Numbered from the stretch's first letter, positions 43,785-52,843 are shown. The stretch is 64,000 bases of DNA from Xylanimicrobium pachnodae JCM 13526 = NBRC 107786 (GCA_001592145.1 BCWJ01000004.1:186001-250000); one strand, 5' to 3'. A program made the numbers and translations. The notes: generated by a model not told the origin, from the letters alone.

Positions 43785-46700
43785 TCACGCCGCCACGCGC
43801 GGGGCGATCGCCTCCATCTGGGCGATGACCAGGCGGATGGCTTCGGGCTGCTTGTCCGGCGGGTAGCGGTGCTTGATGAGCAGCCGCTTGATGGAGGAGC
43901 GCAGCTTGGCCCTGACGTCGTCGCGCACGCGCCAGTCCGTCTTGATGTCACGGCGCATCACCGCCACCAGCTCGCGGGCGATCTCCGCGAGCTTGTCCTC
44001 GCCCTGGAGCAGCACCGCGGAGTCGTTCTGGGACACGGCGTCGTAGAAGGCCAGCTCGTCGTGGCCCAGCGGCGGGTCGAACTGCTGGCCGCGCAGCGCC
44101 TCGGCGGCCAGGTCCGCACCCATCTCGACGAGCGCCGCGATGACCTCCGCCGAGGTCAGGTTCGCGTTGGTGTAGCGGGTCATGATCGCTTCGAGCCGTT
44201 GCGAGAACACCTGCTGGCGCGTCAGGTTGCCGCGCGTCAGCCGTCCGGACTCCTGGGTGATCAGGGCGCGCAGGGCTTCGATCGCGAGCTGCGGGTGCGG
44301 GGTCGCCTGGGCTTGCGCCAGGAACTCCCGGTCGAGCTGGTCGAGCCGGGGCCGTTCCAGCCCGGCGGCCGCGTAGACGTCGACGACGTCGCGCGCGTCC
44401 ACGGAGGCGTCCGCGAGCGCCGCGAGCAGGCGCTGCACCTCCTCGGGGACGGCCTCGCCGCGGCTCTGGCGTTCCTGCGCGTCGAGCTTGCCCATCCAGA
44501 CGCGCACCTCCTCGTAGAAGCGCACCTCCTGGGCGAGGTCGGCGAGGGTCTCCTGGTGCCCGGCGACGGCCCACGCGCGGACCAGTGCCTGGGCACGGCG
44601 CCGGAACGAGTCGGCGAGCGTCTCCCCGTCGTAGGGCCCGCCGCTGGGGCGCCCGTCGGCGGCACGCGCGTTGCCGGGGGTCTGCGGGCTGCGCAGCCAG
44701 CCGACGACGTGCCAGACGGCGTCGATCCAGGCGCGCGGGGGCGCGGCCCCGTTCAGCCGGTCCCGCCACGCGGTGGGCGCCAGGAGGGTGCGGAGCTGGT
44801 CCACGACGTCGCGCACGGCGGCCGCGACCTCGGCGACGTCGCGGCCCACGGGCTGCTCGGCGCGGTCCTGGTCGGTGTACTCGGCGAGCGCGGCGCGCAG
44901 GTTCTCGGCCAGGGGCGCGTACCCGACCATGAGGCCGGAGTTCTTGCCGCGGAAGGTGCGGTTGACGCGCGCGAGGGTCTGCATGAGCAGGGCGCCGCGC
45001 AGCGGCCGGTCCAGGTAGAGGGTGTGCAGGGACGGCGAGTCGTAGCCGGTGAGCAGCATGTCCTTGACCAGCACGATCTCGAGCTCGTCACCCGGGTCCT
45101 TGAGGCGTTGCACGACGACGGCGTTCTCGGAGTCGCGGCGCACGTGGTCGGCGATCGGGGGCTGGTCGGCGGCGGTGCCGGAGTAGAGCACCTTGATGCG
45201 CCCGGCGTGCAGGTCGTCGCTGTGCCACCGGGGGCGCAGCCTCACGATCTGTTCGTAGAGGCGGGCGCAGATCTCGCGGGTGCCGCAGACGACGAGGGCC
45301 TTGCCGGGGGCGGGGGTGGTGGTGTCGCCTGTCGAAACCGCCGGGTGCAGCGGGGCCACGAGCTCGTGCATGTCGTCGCGGCGCCGCTCCCAGTGCGCGA
45401 CGAGGTCCTCGGCCAGCGCGGTCAGCCGGGCGGGCGCCCCGTAGACGGCGTTGACGACGGCGACGGACCGTTCGATGCGTTCGCGTTCCACGTCGTCGAG
45501 GCCCACGGTGGCCTCGTCCGCGGCGGCGTCGATGGTGTCGGCGTCGACGTCGTCGGCGAAGGTGACCTTGACCAGGCGCGGCTCGAAGTACACGGGCACG
45601 GTGGCGCCGTCGGCGACGGCGCGCGTGAGGTCGTAGGTGTCGATGATGTCGCCGAACACCCGCCGGGTGTCCCGCTCCCCCTGCGCGATGGGGGTGCCGG
45701 TGAACGCGATGAGGGTGGCGTTCGGCAGGGCGTTCTTGAGGTGCCAGGCGTACCCGTCGAGGTTGTCGTAGTGGCTGCGGTGGGCCTCGTCGACGATGAG
45801 CACGATGTTGTTGCGCGTCGAGAGCACGGGGTGCCTGGCGCCGGACTTCTTCTCCGCGGCGGTCAGGCCGAACTTCTGCAGGGTGGTGAAGTAGATGCCG
45901 CCCGTGGTGCGCGAGGCGAGCTCGTCGCGCAGCTCGGCGCGGCGCTCCACCTTGTGCGGCGCCTCGGCCAGCAGCTGGGAGCGGGCGAACGTCTCGTAGA
46001 GCTGCGTGTCCAGGTCGGTGCGGTCGGTGACCACCACGATGGTCGGGTTCAGCAGTTGCGGGTGGCGGGCGATGGCCGCCGCGTACAGCTCCATCTCCAT
46101 GGACTTGCCGGAGCCCTGCGTGTGCCAGACGACGCCGGCCCGCCCGTCGCCGGCGACGGCCTGGACGGTGCGCCCCACCGCCTTGGTCACGGCGAAGTAC
46201 TGATGCGGCTTCGCGACCCGCTTGTGCAGTCCGGCGTCGTCGGCGTCGAACGCGACGAACCCGCGCAGGAGCTGGAGGAACCGTTCCGGGTTGAACAGAC
46301 CGGAGAGCAGCACCTCGAGCGGCGTCATCTGGCCGGTGGCCCCCACCAGCCCGTCCTCGCCCACGAGCCGCAGATGGTCGCCCTCCGGGCGTCCGTCCGG
46401 GCCGACGACGCGGCCGTCGTCGTCGACGTTCCACGGTGCGTAGTGGTTCAGGGAGGTGAACGGCGTGCCGTACTTGGCGACGACGCCATCACTGATCACG
46501 GTGAGCACGCAGAACCGGAACGCCATCGGCAGCTCGCGCACGTACGTGGTGACCTGGGCGTGCGCGGAGGCGACGTCGGCGTGCGGGCTACCCGCGTTCT
46601 TGAGCTCCAGGATCACCACGGGCAGGCCGTTGAGGTACAGCACGACGTCGAAGCGCCGCTCCACCTCCCCGTCGGTCACGGTGACCTGGTTGACGGCCAG

Positions 46701-47132
46701 CCACTCGTTGTCCTCCTCGCGGTGGGAGACGAGACGGACCGTCGGGGTCTGCTCGCGGCCGTCCTCGATGAACGTGATGCGGAACCCCGCCGTGAGGAGG
46801 TCGTGGCCGCGCTTGTTCTCCGTGATCGCGTCCTGCGAGGTGGGCCGCAGGATCTGCGCGATCGCCTGCTCCTGGAACTCGCGCGGCACCTCCGGGTTCA
46901 GCCGGCGCACCGCCGCGCGCAGGCGGGACGGGATCGCCAGGTCGGCCCACGACTCGCGCTGCGGCTGCTCCCCCAGCGCCGCGTAGGACGGGTGCCCCGC
47001 GCCGCTCGTCGCGCCCGGTGCGATCGCCGAACCCGGCAGCGGCAACCAGCCCAGCGGCTCCGCCAGGTACTCCAGCGCGAGCGCCTCCCAGTCGGCCTCG
47101 TGCGCGGGCGGGGTGGTGGCGAGGGCAGGCAC
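43785..47132 (-). CDS. hsdR: Type I restriction enzyme, motor/nuclease subunit HsdR
   Basis: 1115 residues. The N-terminal HSDR_N nuclease domain has the E-x-K element (NGLPVVILELKNAG, around residue 174). The SF2 motor follows: Walker A WHTQGSGKSMEMEL (about 340), DEAH box LIVDEAHRSHYDNL (about 445), motif III AFTGTPIAQGE, and motifs V-VI (DMLLTGYDSPSLHTLYLDRP, LMQTLARVNRTFRGKNSGL). A helical C-terminal region ends in the DUF3387-like segment (IKTDWRVRDDVRAKLRSSIK, RLLIKHRYPP). GTG 47132 is preferred because GGAGG sits 4 bases upstream; ATG 47165 is also in frame. Its partners hsdM and hsdS lie about 9 kb away on the same strand. A 13-base fragment of the dispersed palindrome is embedded at 45327-45339. 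Confidence 0.94.
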   Translation of the reverse strand: MPALATTPPAHEADWEALALEYLAEPLGWLPLPGSAIAPGATSGAGHPSYAALGEQPQRESWADLAIPSRLRAAVRRLNPEVPREFQEQAIAQILRPTSQDAITENKRGHDLLTAGFRITFIEDGREQTPTVRLVSHREEDNEWLAVNQVTVTDGEVERRFDVVLYLNGLPVVILELKNAGSPHADVASAHAQVTTYVRELPMAFRFCVLTVISDGVVAKYGTPFTSLNHYAPWNVDDDGRVVGPDGRPEGDHLRLVGEDGLVGATGQMTPLEVLLSGLFNPERFLQLLRGFVAFDADDAGLHKRVAKPHQYFAVTKAVGRTVQAVAGDGRAGVVWHTQGSGKSMEMELYAAAIARHPQLLNPTIVVVTDRTDLDTQLYETFARSQLLAEAPHKVERRAELRDELASRTTGGIYFTTLQKFGLTAAEKKSGARHPVLSTRNNIVLIVDEAHRSHYDNLDGYAWHLKNALPNATLIAFTGTPIAQGERDTRRVFGDIIDTYDLTRAVADGATVPVYFEPRLVKVTFADDVDADTIDAAADEATVGLDDVERERIERSVAVVNAVYGAPARLTALAEDLVAHWERRRDDMHELVAPLHPAVSTGDTTTPAPGKALVVCGTREICARLYEQIVRLRPRWHSDDLHAGRIKVLYSGTAADQPPIADHVRRDSENAVVVQRLKDPGDELEIVLVKDMLLTGYDSPSLHTLYLDRPLRGALLMQTLARVNRTFRGKNSGLMVGYAPLAENLRAALAEYTDQDRAEQPVGRDVAEVAAAVRDVVDQLRTLLAPTAWRDRLNGAAPPRAWIDAVWHVVGWLRSPQTPGNARAADGRPSGGPYDGETLADSFRRRAQALVRAWAVAGHQETLADLAQEVRFYEEVRVWMGKLDAQERQSRGEAVPEEVQRLLAALADASVDARDVVDVYAAAGLERPRLDQLDREFLAQAQATPHPQLAIEALRALITQESGRLTRGNLTRQQVFSQRLEAIMTRYTNANLTSAEVIAALVEMGADLAAEALRGQQFDPPLGHDELAFYDAVSQNDSAVLLQGEDKLAEIARELVAVMRRDIKTDWRVRDDVRAKLRSSIKRLLIKHRYPPDKQPEAIRLVIAQMEAIAPRVAA

Positions 47133-47290
47133 GGGACCTCCAGCAGGGACGACGACGCGGCGCATCGTTGCTCGTGTGTGTGCTCGTGGTGAGCGTATCG
47201 GCGGGACGTCTCCGAGCATCACGCATGACGACGCCCGGGCGCTCGCGGCGCGACGATAACGGGGGTTTCAGCCCCACTGTGGCGGGGATC

Positions 47291-47354
47291 CGCACCACCG
47301 TGCTGGTGGAACCGCACCATCTCCGTGGTGGACTCGCACCACGTCGATGGTGGA
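47291..47354. repeat. Three tandem 22-base repeats, each a small hairpin with variable loop
   Basis: CACCA (47293, 47315, 47337) and TGGTG (47304, 47326, 47348) recur at an exact 22-base period. Each pair forms a 5-bp stem around a 6-base loop of different sequence (CCGTGC, TCTCCG, CGTCGA). Flanking CG and GGA bases are also conserved. The array lies between the stop of the AAA ATPase gene and the hsdR start, on the minus strand downstream of one and upstream of the other. Confidence 0.85.
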
Positions 47355-47361
47355 TCCGCCG

Positions 47362-48780
47362 TCAGCGCCACGCCTCCAGCAGGTCGGCGGCGGTCCATGC
47401 CTGGGCGAGCCGGGCGTCGGCGGCGCCGGCGGGGCAGACGGCGACGAGCGGCGTGGCGAGCGTCGCACCCGGGACGCTGACGGCGTCCGCGGCCAGCGCG
47501 TCCACCTCTGCCGCCGTGACCGCGCGATGGCCTCGCCACTTGATGGTTCCTACGAAGTCGATGCTCGTGCCCGGGCGCGCGTCGGTGGCCACGAGGTCGA
47601 TCTCGGGGACGTTGTTCCGCGGCCACCACCCGCCGACGCGCTCGGCGGACGGCCACCGGCCGTCCGGCAGCAGGCGCGCGAGCGCGGACCGGACGACCGG
47701 CTCGACCGCTCTGCCCCGCCACGCCTCGAAGGACGCCGCGTAGCGTCGCGCCGCGAGGTCAGGGCGCCCCCGGTCTATGTCGCCGAGCGCCGGTTCGACC
47801 AGGGCGAGCCAGAAGCGGAGCGCCGGATCGGCGACCCGCCAGCGCCGGTCCTTGGCTGCTCGCCGGGTCGAGAGGGGCTCGTCGGCGACGACAACCCGCT
47901 TCTCGGCGAGCACGGCGAGCGAGCGCTCGAGCGATGTCGCCGAGACACCCGACACTGCGAGGACGCCGCTCCACGTCCGTTCACCGCGACCGCCGATAGC
48001 GCGCAGGATCGACCGCGCCTGGGTGGCCTCGGGGAACTCGGTGTCGAGCACACGTGCTCCGCTCACCACGAGCGCACTCGTGGAGCGCGAGAACGAGCGG
48101 CGCACGAAGCCCGCGGCGTCCTCGCCCGGCTCCCACTCCTGCGCGACCAGGGGCTGTCCGCCCGTGACGAGGAACGCGTCGAACGCATCCATCCCGGAGA
48201 GCCCCGTCATCCGGCCGACGTCCCGGGGGCTCAGCTCGCGCAGGATCATCTCCGTCGCACGACCGTGGAACGGCTGGTCGGGCCTTCCCAGCGCCTCCAT
48301 CATCGCCAGGTCCGACCCGAGCAGCAGCAGGAGCACAGGTTTCTGGGCGAGCTCACGGTCCCAGACGCGCTGCAGCTCCCCCGGCCCACCATCGATCCCC
48401 TCGAGTAGCCACGGCAGTTCGTCGATGACGACGACGGACGGCATGTCGCTCGGCAGCGCGGCCGCCAGGAGACGAAGTGTCGCGCTGAGAGACGACGGCT
48501 CCGTCCCGTCGGCAAGGTCTGCTCCCGGCAGGTCGGAGGTGGCGATGGCGGAGGCGAACGCGGCGAGCTCGTCCCGGACCGGGGCGCCGCGCGCGGCCTG
48601 GAAGTAGACGCTCGGGAGCCCCGACCGTTCGATGAACTCCGTCACCAGCCGCGACTTCCCGACTCGCCGGCGCCCGCGCAACAGAACCGCCACGCCCTTG
48701 TCGGCGCGTCGTCCCGCGCGAACGATCGCCAGCAGACCAGCCAGCTCATCGAGCTCGACCTCGCGGCCCACGAACCCCAC
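47362..48780 (-). CDS. AAA+ ATPase with C-terminal DUF234/PD-(D/E)XK-like domain
   Basis: 472 residues. The protein begins VGFVGREVELDELAGLL at GTG 48780, with GGAGGG six bases upstream. Walker A is LLRGRRRVGKSRLVTEFIER and Walker B is PSVVVIDELPWLLEG; the sensor region GSDLAMMEALGRPDQPFHGR is typical of the 'archaeal-type' or DEXX-box ATPase family. A winged-helix-like segment follows (GVLAVSGVSATSLERSLAVL, AEKRVVVADEPLS). The C-terminal domain, with PEIDLVATDARPGTSIDFVG then TIKWR, looks like the D...E/D-x-K core of the nuclease-fold DUF234 domain, though the acidic residue before the Lys is replaced by Ile. Function is unknown in general; such genes are mobile and often found beside defence genes. 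Confidence 0.84.
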   Translation of the reverse strand: MGFVGREVELDELAGLLAIVRAGRRADKGVAVLLRGRRRVGKSRLVTEFIERSGLPSVYFQAARGAPVRDELAAFASAIATSDLPGADLADGTEPSSLSATLRLLAAALPSDMPSVVVIDELPWLLEGIDGGPGELQRVWDRELAQKPVLLLLLGSDLAMMEALGRPDQPFHGRATEMILRELSPRDVGRMTGLSGMDAFDAFLVTGGQPLVAQEWEPGEDAAGFVRRSFSRSTSALVVSGARVLDTEFPEATQARSILRAIGGRGERTWSGVLAVSGVSATSLERSLAVLAEKRVVVADEPLSTRRAAKDRRWRVADPALRFWLALVEPALGDIDRGRPDLAARRYAASFEAWRGRAVEPVVRSALARLLPDGRWPSAERVGGWWPRNNVPEIDLVATDARPGTSIDFVGTIKWRGHRAVTAAEVDALAADAVSVPGATLATPLVAVCPAGAADARLAQAWTAADLLEAWR

Positions 48781-49041
48781 CGTCGTCCCTCCAATCACCA
48801 CGAAGTTAACTACCATCGACAATAGTAATCTTTTTGGGTGTGTCTCGCAGGGGCCCGGCTCCGAAGGATCGAGCCTCCTTCAGCCCGGCGGCACATGTTC
48901 GAAGTCGTCCCGCCGCCCGTCCAGGTCGCGGAGAGTGTTGTCGCGACTGACAATCCGAAGTGACCCTAGATAGTGCTGGCGCGACGACCAGAGAGGACCC
49001 TGGCGGCTGTGGCCGCTGCCAGCCGTGGAGCGGAGGCGCAG

Positions 49042-49971
49042 ATGTCTACCGAGATCGAACCGTTGGTCGGCCGTCGTGGCCGAGGCCTCAAGAGCCGAGG
49101 TGGGCTGTGGGGCGAATGCCTCGCGGAGTTCCTCGGCACGTTCGTGCTCATCGCCTTCGGGTGCGGCTCCGTCGCCATGGCGGTCGCAGCCTTGCCCGGG
49201 TCGGGGCGCACCGAAGGTGCCACCACGATCTTCGTGGGAGTGGGCGACTGGCTTCTCATCGCCCTGGGCTGGGCGTTCGCGGTGGCGTTCGGCGTCTACG
49301 TCGCCGGCGGGATCTCCGGCGCCCACCTCAACCCCGCCGTCACCTTGGCGTTCGCCGTACGCCGCAGGTTCGCGTGGGCCAAGGTTCTCCCCTACTGGGC
49401 CTCACAGCTGGTCGGCGCGTTCGTCGGCGCCGCCCTGGTGTACGTCGTCTACAAAGATGCGATCACCGCGTTCGAGAATGCCAGCAACCCGCCCGGACAC
49501 AACGTGGCGACCTTCTCCATCTTCGCCACGTTCCCCGCCCAGTACTTCGGCAGCAGCGTCTGGGGGCCCCTGATCGACCAGATCGTCGGGACGGGCTTCC
49601 TCCTGATGCTGATCGCCGCCGTGGTCGACATGCGCAACATGGCCGCCCGGGCCAACCTGGGCCCGCTGATCATCGGTTTCGCGGTGGCCGCCATCGGCAT
49701 CTCGTTCGGCGCCAACGCCGGCTACGCCATCAACCCCGCCCGCGACCTCGGACCGCGCCTGTGGGCATGGATCGCCGGGTGGGGGGACATCGCCATGCCG
49801 GGCAACGGCGACTGGTTCAGCAACTACTTCTGGATACCCATCGTCGGACCGCTCATCGGCGGCGTCATCGGCATCCTCCTGTACGACCTGTTCATCAGCG
49901 ACGTCCTCTCCGCGCGGGCGCAGCTGTCGGGTGTCCAGGACGAGCCCGGTCCCGCCGACCCCGAGGAGTGA
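49042..49971 (+). CDS. MIP family channel, aquaglyceroporin/glycerol facilitator type
   Basis: 309 residues, six membrane helices plus the two NPA half-helices: SGAHLNPAVTLAFAV and NAGYAINPARDLGPRLWA. The Asp after the second NPA-Arg (NPARD) is the GlpF-type marker, against NPARS in water-only AqpZ. Extended loops (DAITAFENASNPPGHNVATF) also fit glycerol facilitators. ATG 49042 has GGAGG five bases upstream; an upstream in-frame ATG at 48973 has none. No glpK or glpD is adjacent, so the channel appears to be standalone cargo in the accessory region. It could pass glycerol, urea or other small neutral solutes. Confidence 0.9.
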   Translation: MSTEIEPLVGRRGRGLKSRGGLWGECLAEFLGTFVLIAFGCGSVAMAVAALPGSGRTEGATTIFVGVGDWLLIALGWAFAVAFGVYVAGGISGAHLNPAVTLAFAVRRRFAWAKVLPYWASQLVGAFVGAALVYVVYKDAITAFENASNPPGHNVATFSIFATFPAQYFGSSVWGPLIDQIVGTGFLLMLIAAVVDMRNMAARANLGPLIIGFAVAAIGISFGANAGYAINPARDLGPRLWAWIAGWGDIAMPGNGDWFSNYFWIPIVGPLIGGVIGILLYDLFISDVLSARAQLSGVQDEPGPADPEE

Positions 49972-50040
49972 CCAGGCGGGGGTGAGGCTCGGCGAACGCC
50001 CGTCGCGGTGATCCGACGCCGGGTGGCCGCCCGGAACGCG

Positions 50041-50087
50041 CCAGGTCGTGCCGTCGCACGCCACACGGCCTCTCCTGGCACGACCGG
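50041..50087 (+). terminator. Long-stem hairpin after the glycerol facilitator gene
   Basis: GGTCGTGCC (50044-50052) pairs with GGCACGACC (50077-50085), extended by CC/GG with one bulge, around a 24-base loop. It lies 70 bases after the channel gene stop and 90 bases before the surface-protein start, so it may be a terminator or part of the next leader. Confidence 0.45.
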
Positions 50088-50176
50088 ACGCTTCCGCGCG
50101 GGTGTGAGCCACCTAACGTCGACGGCGCACCGTGGCGCCGCCGCCCGGTGTTCACCGACGGCCTATGGAGACCGCG

Positions 50177-52288
50177 ATGCCCACCCCCCGATCCCACCCC
50201 CATCGCCACGCGCGCCCTGCTCCGCAGGCACGGGTAGCCCCGAGGGCCCCGGGAGGGAGGCGTCGCGACGCTCAGCGCCGCCTGGCCGGACTCACGGCCG
50301 CCGCGCTGGCGCTGACCGGCGCGATGGTGGTCGCAGGTCCGGGCACGCCGGCCCCGGCGACGGCCGCAGCTGCGACGTCGTCCCAGCGCCCGGGGTGCCC
50401 TGACCCCGGAGACATGCCGTCCATCAGCCAGCTCCCGCCGCAGTTCACCGACTCGAACGTGACGGTCTTCGCCGGGAGCGACTTCATCGCGGAGGGTCGG
50501 GCGGCCGAGGCGGAGGGGCTGATCGTCGCCTCCCGCGACGCCCGGTTCGATCTGGAATCCGGAGCCCCGGGGAGCCCACGGACGTTCAACGTCGGCACGG
50601 TGGGGGCCGGGTCGCAGATCGCCCCCGGCTGGCACCAGCCCATGCTGCAGACGGGCCGCGACGTGTACATCGCCGACGGGGTGCGGGTGGACGTCGGCCA
50701 CAACAGCGGCGGCGGGCCTCAGGGTGGCGCGGTCAACGCCGGTGGGGCCGTCACGGGCGACGGCACGCTGGACCTGAACGGCGGCCCGCTCACCGTGGGC
50801 GTCGGTGCCGATGCCGCCCTCGACCCGTGGCACGACTTCCACGACATCATCGCCATGACGTCGGACGCACTCGGCGCGCTCGCCGCCACCGGGACCGCCC
50901 GAACGTCGTCGTGGCACAGCACCTACTTCACGAGCGACGGGACGGACCGTCCCCTCGAGGTGTTCGAGATCGACGCCGCGGACCTTGCCCGGACCCGCGA
51001 GTTCCGGTTCGTCAACCTGCCCGGGGACGTCCCCGTGGTGGTCAACGTCATCGGCGGCGGTGACGTGGGGATCGAGAAGAACTTCGTTGCTATCAACGGC
51101 GAACGGGTCGACATGCTCGACCGGCTCGGCCCCGCGGCGTCACGGATCCTGTGGAACGTGAGCGCGGCGTCGTCGTTCACCACGCTCGGCACCAGCGAGT
51201 GGATCGGCACGCTGCTGGTGCCCCACGGGGACATCACCATCAACACCAGCACGAACGGACGCCTGCTAGCGGGCGGCAACGTGACGACAGCGGGCGCCGG
51301 GCACGAGATCCACAACTTCCCCTGGGTGGGGCCGGGTCCGTTCGACTGCATCGACGGCAGCTTCACCGCCCGCAAGACCGTGGTCGGCGACGCCGCCGCG
51401 GCCGTCCCCGCGGGCACCACGTTCGAGGTCGTCTACGTGCACGACGCCGATGGCGCCCTCACCACGGGCACCCTCCACCTGCCCGTCTCGGGCGCACTCG
51501 TGAGCGGCCCACGCCTGCCCTACGGCACCACCGTGCGCCTCACCGAGACCAACCTGCCCGACCTCCCCGGGGTGACGTGGGGCGAGCCGATCCTGCAGGT
51601 CGACGGCGTCGCCCAACCCAACGGCAGCACGTTCGTCATCGGCGCCGACACGACCATTCGCGTCGTCGTCGTCAACACCGCGCACGACCCGGGCACGCTC
51701 CTGCCCGAGGCGCTACCGCCCGAGGCCATGCCGCCCGACGCCGATGCCGACGCCGATGACCTCCCGGGCTCGGACGACCTGCCCGACGTCGATGACGCAC
51801 CAGATGTGGACCACCTGCCCGACGCCGACGAGCCCGACACCTCCCTGCCCGACGCCGACGAGCCCGAGGACGCGGGCGACGAACAACCGGGCGTCGATGA
51901 GCAGCCCGAGACCGGCACGCCCGATGCAGACGAGGAGCCGGGGGCCGAGTACACGCCCGACATCGATGACGCCGACGACGACGCGCCCGAGTCAGACGAG
52001 ACCCCGGGTCCAGGCGGCGAGACTTCGCCTCCTCCGTCCAGCCCCGCACCTGTGGAGCCGGCACCGTACGACCCGCCGTCAGACGACGGCGACGCGGCCC
52101 CGGAGGAGCCGCCCGCTGACGAACTGCCCGCTGACGAGCACGGGGCAGACACCGGGGACGCCGGGATCACCACCATGACCGGCGGTCACGTGACGGCGAG
52201 TTCGCTCCAGCTCGTCGCTGCGGCCACTGTCCCCCTCCTCCTCGGGGTGGCGGCCGCGGCGCTGATCCACGCGCGGCGGACGGCCTGA
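50177..52288 (+). CDS. Choice-of-anchor A surface protein with acidic stalk and C-terminal membrane anchor
   Basis: 703 residues. A long basic leader with a signal-type hydrophobic run (LAGLTAAALALTGAMVVAG) ends near APATAAA. The choice-of-anchor A domain spans roughly residues 75-380 (NVTVFAGSDFIAEGRAAEAE, LPGDVPVVVNVIGGGDVGIE, GTLLVPHGDITINTSTNGRL, HEIHNFPWVGPGPFDC). A DUF5979-like Ig module follows (FTARKTVVGDAAAAVPAGTT). Then comes a ~150-residue Asp/Pro/Glu-rich stalk with PDADEPD-type repeats, and a final transmembrane helix (SSLQLVAAATVPLLLGVAAA) with an RR tail. There is no LPXTG motif. ATG 50177 is chosen for the GGAG six bases upstream. Likely surface-exposed adhesin or matrix protein; ligand unknown. 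Confidence 0.82.
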   Translation: MPTPRSHPHRHARPAPQARVAPRAPGGRRRDAQRRLAGLTAAALALTGAMVVAGPGTPAPATAAAATSSQRPGCPDPGDMPSISQLPPQFTDSNVTVFAGSDFIAEGRAAEAEGLIVASRDARFDLESGAPGSPRTFNVGTVGAGSQIAPGWHQPMLQTGRDVYIADGVRVDVGHNSGGGPQGGAVNAGGAVTGDGTLDLNGGPLTVGVGADAALDPWHDFHDIIAMTSDALGALAATGTARTSSWHSTYFTSDGTDRPLEVFEIDAADLARTREFRFVNLPGDVPVVVNVIGGGDVGIEKNFVAINGERVDMLDRLGPAASRILWNVSAASSFTTLGTSEWIGTLLVPHGDITINTSTNGRLLAGGNVTTAGAGHEIHNFPWVGPGPFDCIDGSFTARKTVVGDAAAAVPAGTTFEVVYVHDADGALTTGTLHLPVSGALVSGPRLPYGTTVRLTETNLPDLPGVTWGEPILQVDGVAQPNGSTFVIGADTTIRVVVVNTAHDPGTLLPEALPPEAMPPDADADADDLPGSDDLPDVDDAPDVDHLPDADEPDTSLPDADEPEDAGDEQPGVDEQPETGTPDADEEPGAEYTPDIDDADDDAPESDETPGPGGETSPPPSSPAPVEPAPYDPPSDDGDAAPEEPPADELPADEHGADTGDAGITTMTGGHVTASSLQLVAAATVPLLLGVAAAALIHARRTA

Positions 52289-52843
52289 CGCCGCCGCGCC
52301 GCGAGCGAGCAGCCGAAGCCGACTCTCGGCACCGCCTTCGTGTCGCGGAGAACCCTCGAGCAGAAAGTCGAGTGCGCCGCGAGCAGCCTCCGGATCGTCG
52401 GACGTGCGCCAATGCCGGGGCGTGATCATGCCGTCCTCACTGATCTGCGGCACGGGACCCTCGGCGACCGAGACACCGAGGTTCCCGCTTCCCGAGGACA
52501 ACAGCCCGAACTCACGGCGCAGTTCAAGACGGTCCTCGACCCCACGAACCCACGCGGCCGTCGCACTGCCCGGTGCGACCCGGTCCCCGATGACATTCGT
52601 CGCGCTCACACCTGTCCGGAACACGCGCTCGTCAGCCAAGAACGCCACCACCTGCTCCGGACCCGCCCGGAACAGCTCACGTCGCCCGACTCCGGCCAAC
52701 CGTGCCGACCACACCTCTCGACCGGCGCCAGCGGTGAGACGCCGCCGCAGCCGAGACAACTCGTCACTGCGCAGCCACGTCGGACGCACGCCATCTGCGA
52801 GCGCCGCCGCAGCCCAGGCAACTCGCGACGACATCGCACGCAC
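52079..52843 (-). CDS. Unrecognised protein, probably C-terminally degraded, overlapping the surface-protein gene antisense
   Basis: 254-residue frame. The first ~165 residues look protein-like: RVAWAAAALADGVRPTWLRS, DELSRLRRRLTAGAGREVWS, FRAGPEQVVAFLADERVF, HWRTSDDPEAARGALDFLLE. I do not recognise the family. The last ~70 residues (from about 52288 down) are antisense to the end of the surface-protein gene and have shadow composition, so the natural C-terminus was probably lost and the frame reads into its neighbour until a chance stop. It lies 23 bases after the acetyltransferase gene on the same strand as the last member of a small operon. A GTG at 52843 or ATG at 52834 can start it. Confidence 0.4.
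   Translation of the reverse strand: MRAMSSRVAWAAAALADGVRPTWLRSDELSRLRRRLTAGAGREVWSARLAGVGRRELFRAGPEQVVAFLADERVFRTGVSATNVIGDRVAPGSATAAWVRGVEDRLELRREFGLLSSGSGNLGVSVAEGPVPQISEDGMITPRHWRTSDDPEAARGALDFLLEGSPRHEGGAESRLRLLARGAAASGRPPRVDQRRGRHPEEEGDSGRSDELERTRRHVTAGHGGDPGVPGVCPVLVSGQFVSGRLLRGRVAVV

Noticed and set aside
43869-47192. 1107-codon plus-strand frame opposite hsdR
   Set aside because: Composition (Val/Gly/Arg/His repeats) and lack of motifs show it is the antisense of hsdR, whose helicase motifs are intact.
47291-47354. Possible CRISPR array from three short repeats
   Set aside because: The unit is 22 bases with only 6-base variable loops and no cas genes; far too short for spacers.
47268-47361. 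Peptide-like reading 'EMVRFHQHGG' across the 22-base repeats, resembling a quinone oxidoreductase N-terminus
   Set aside because: The resemblance comes from the repeat itself and stops at once; no oxidoreductase sequence follows.
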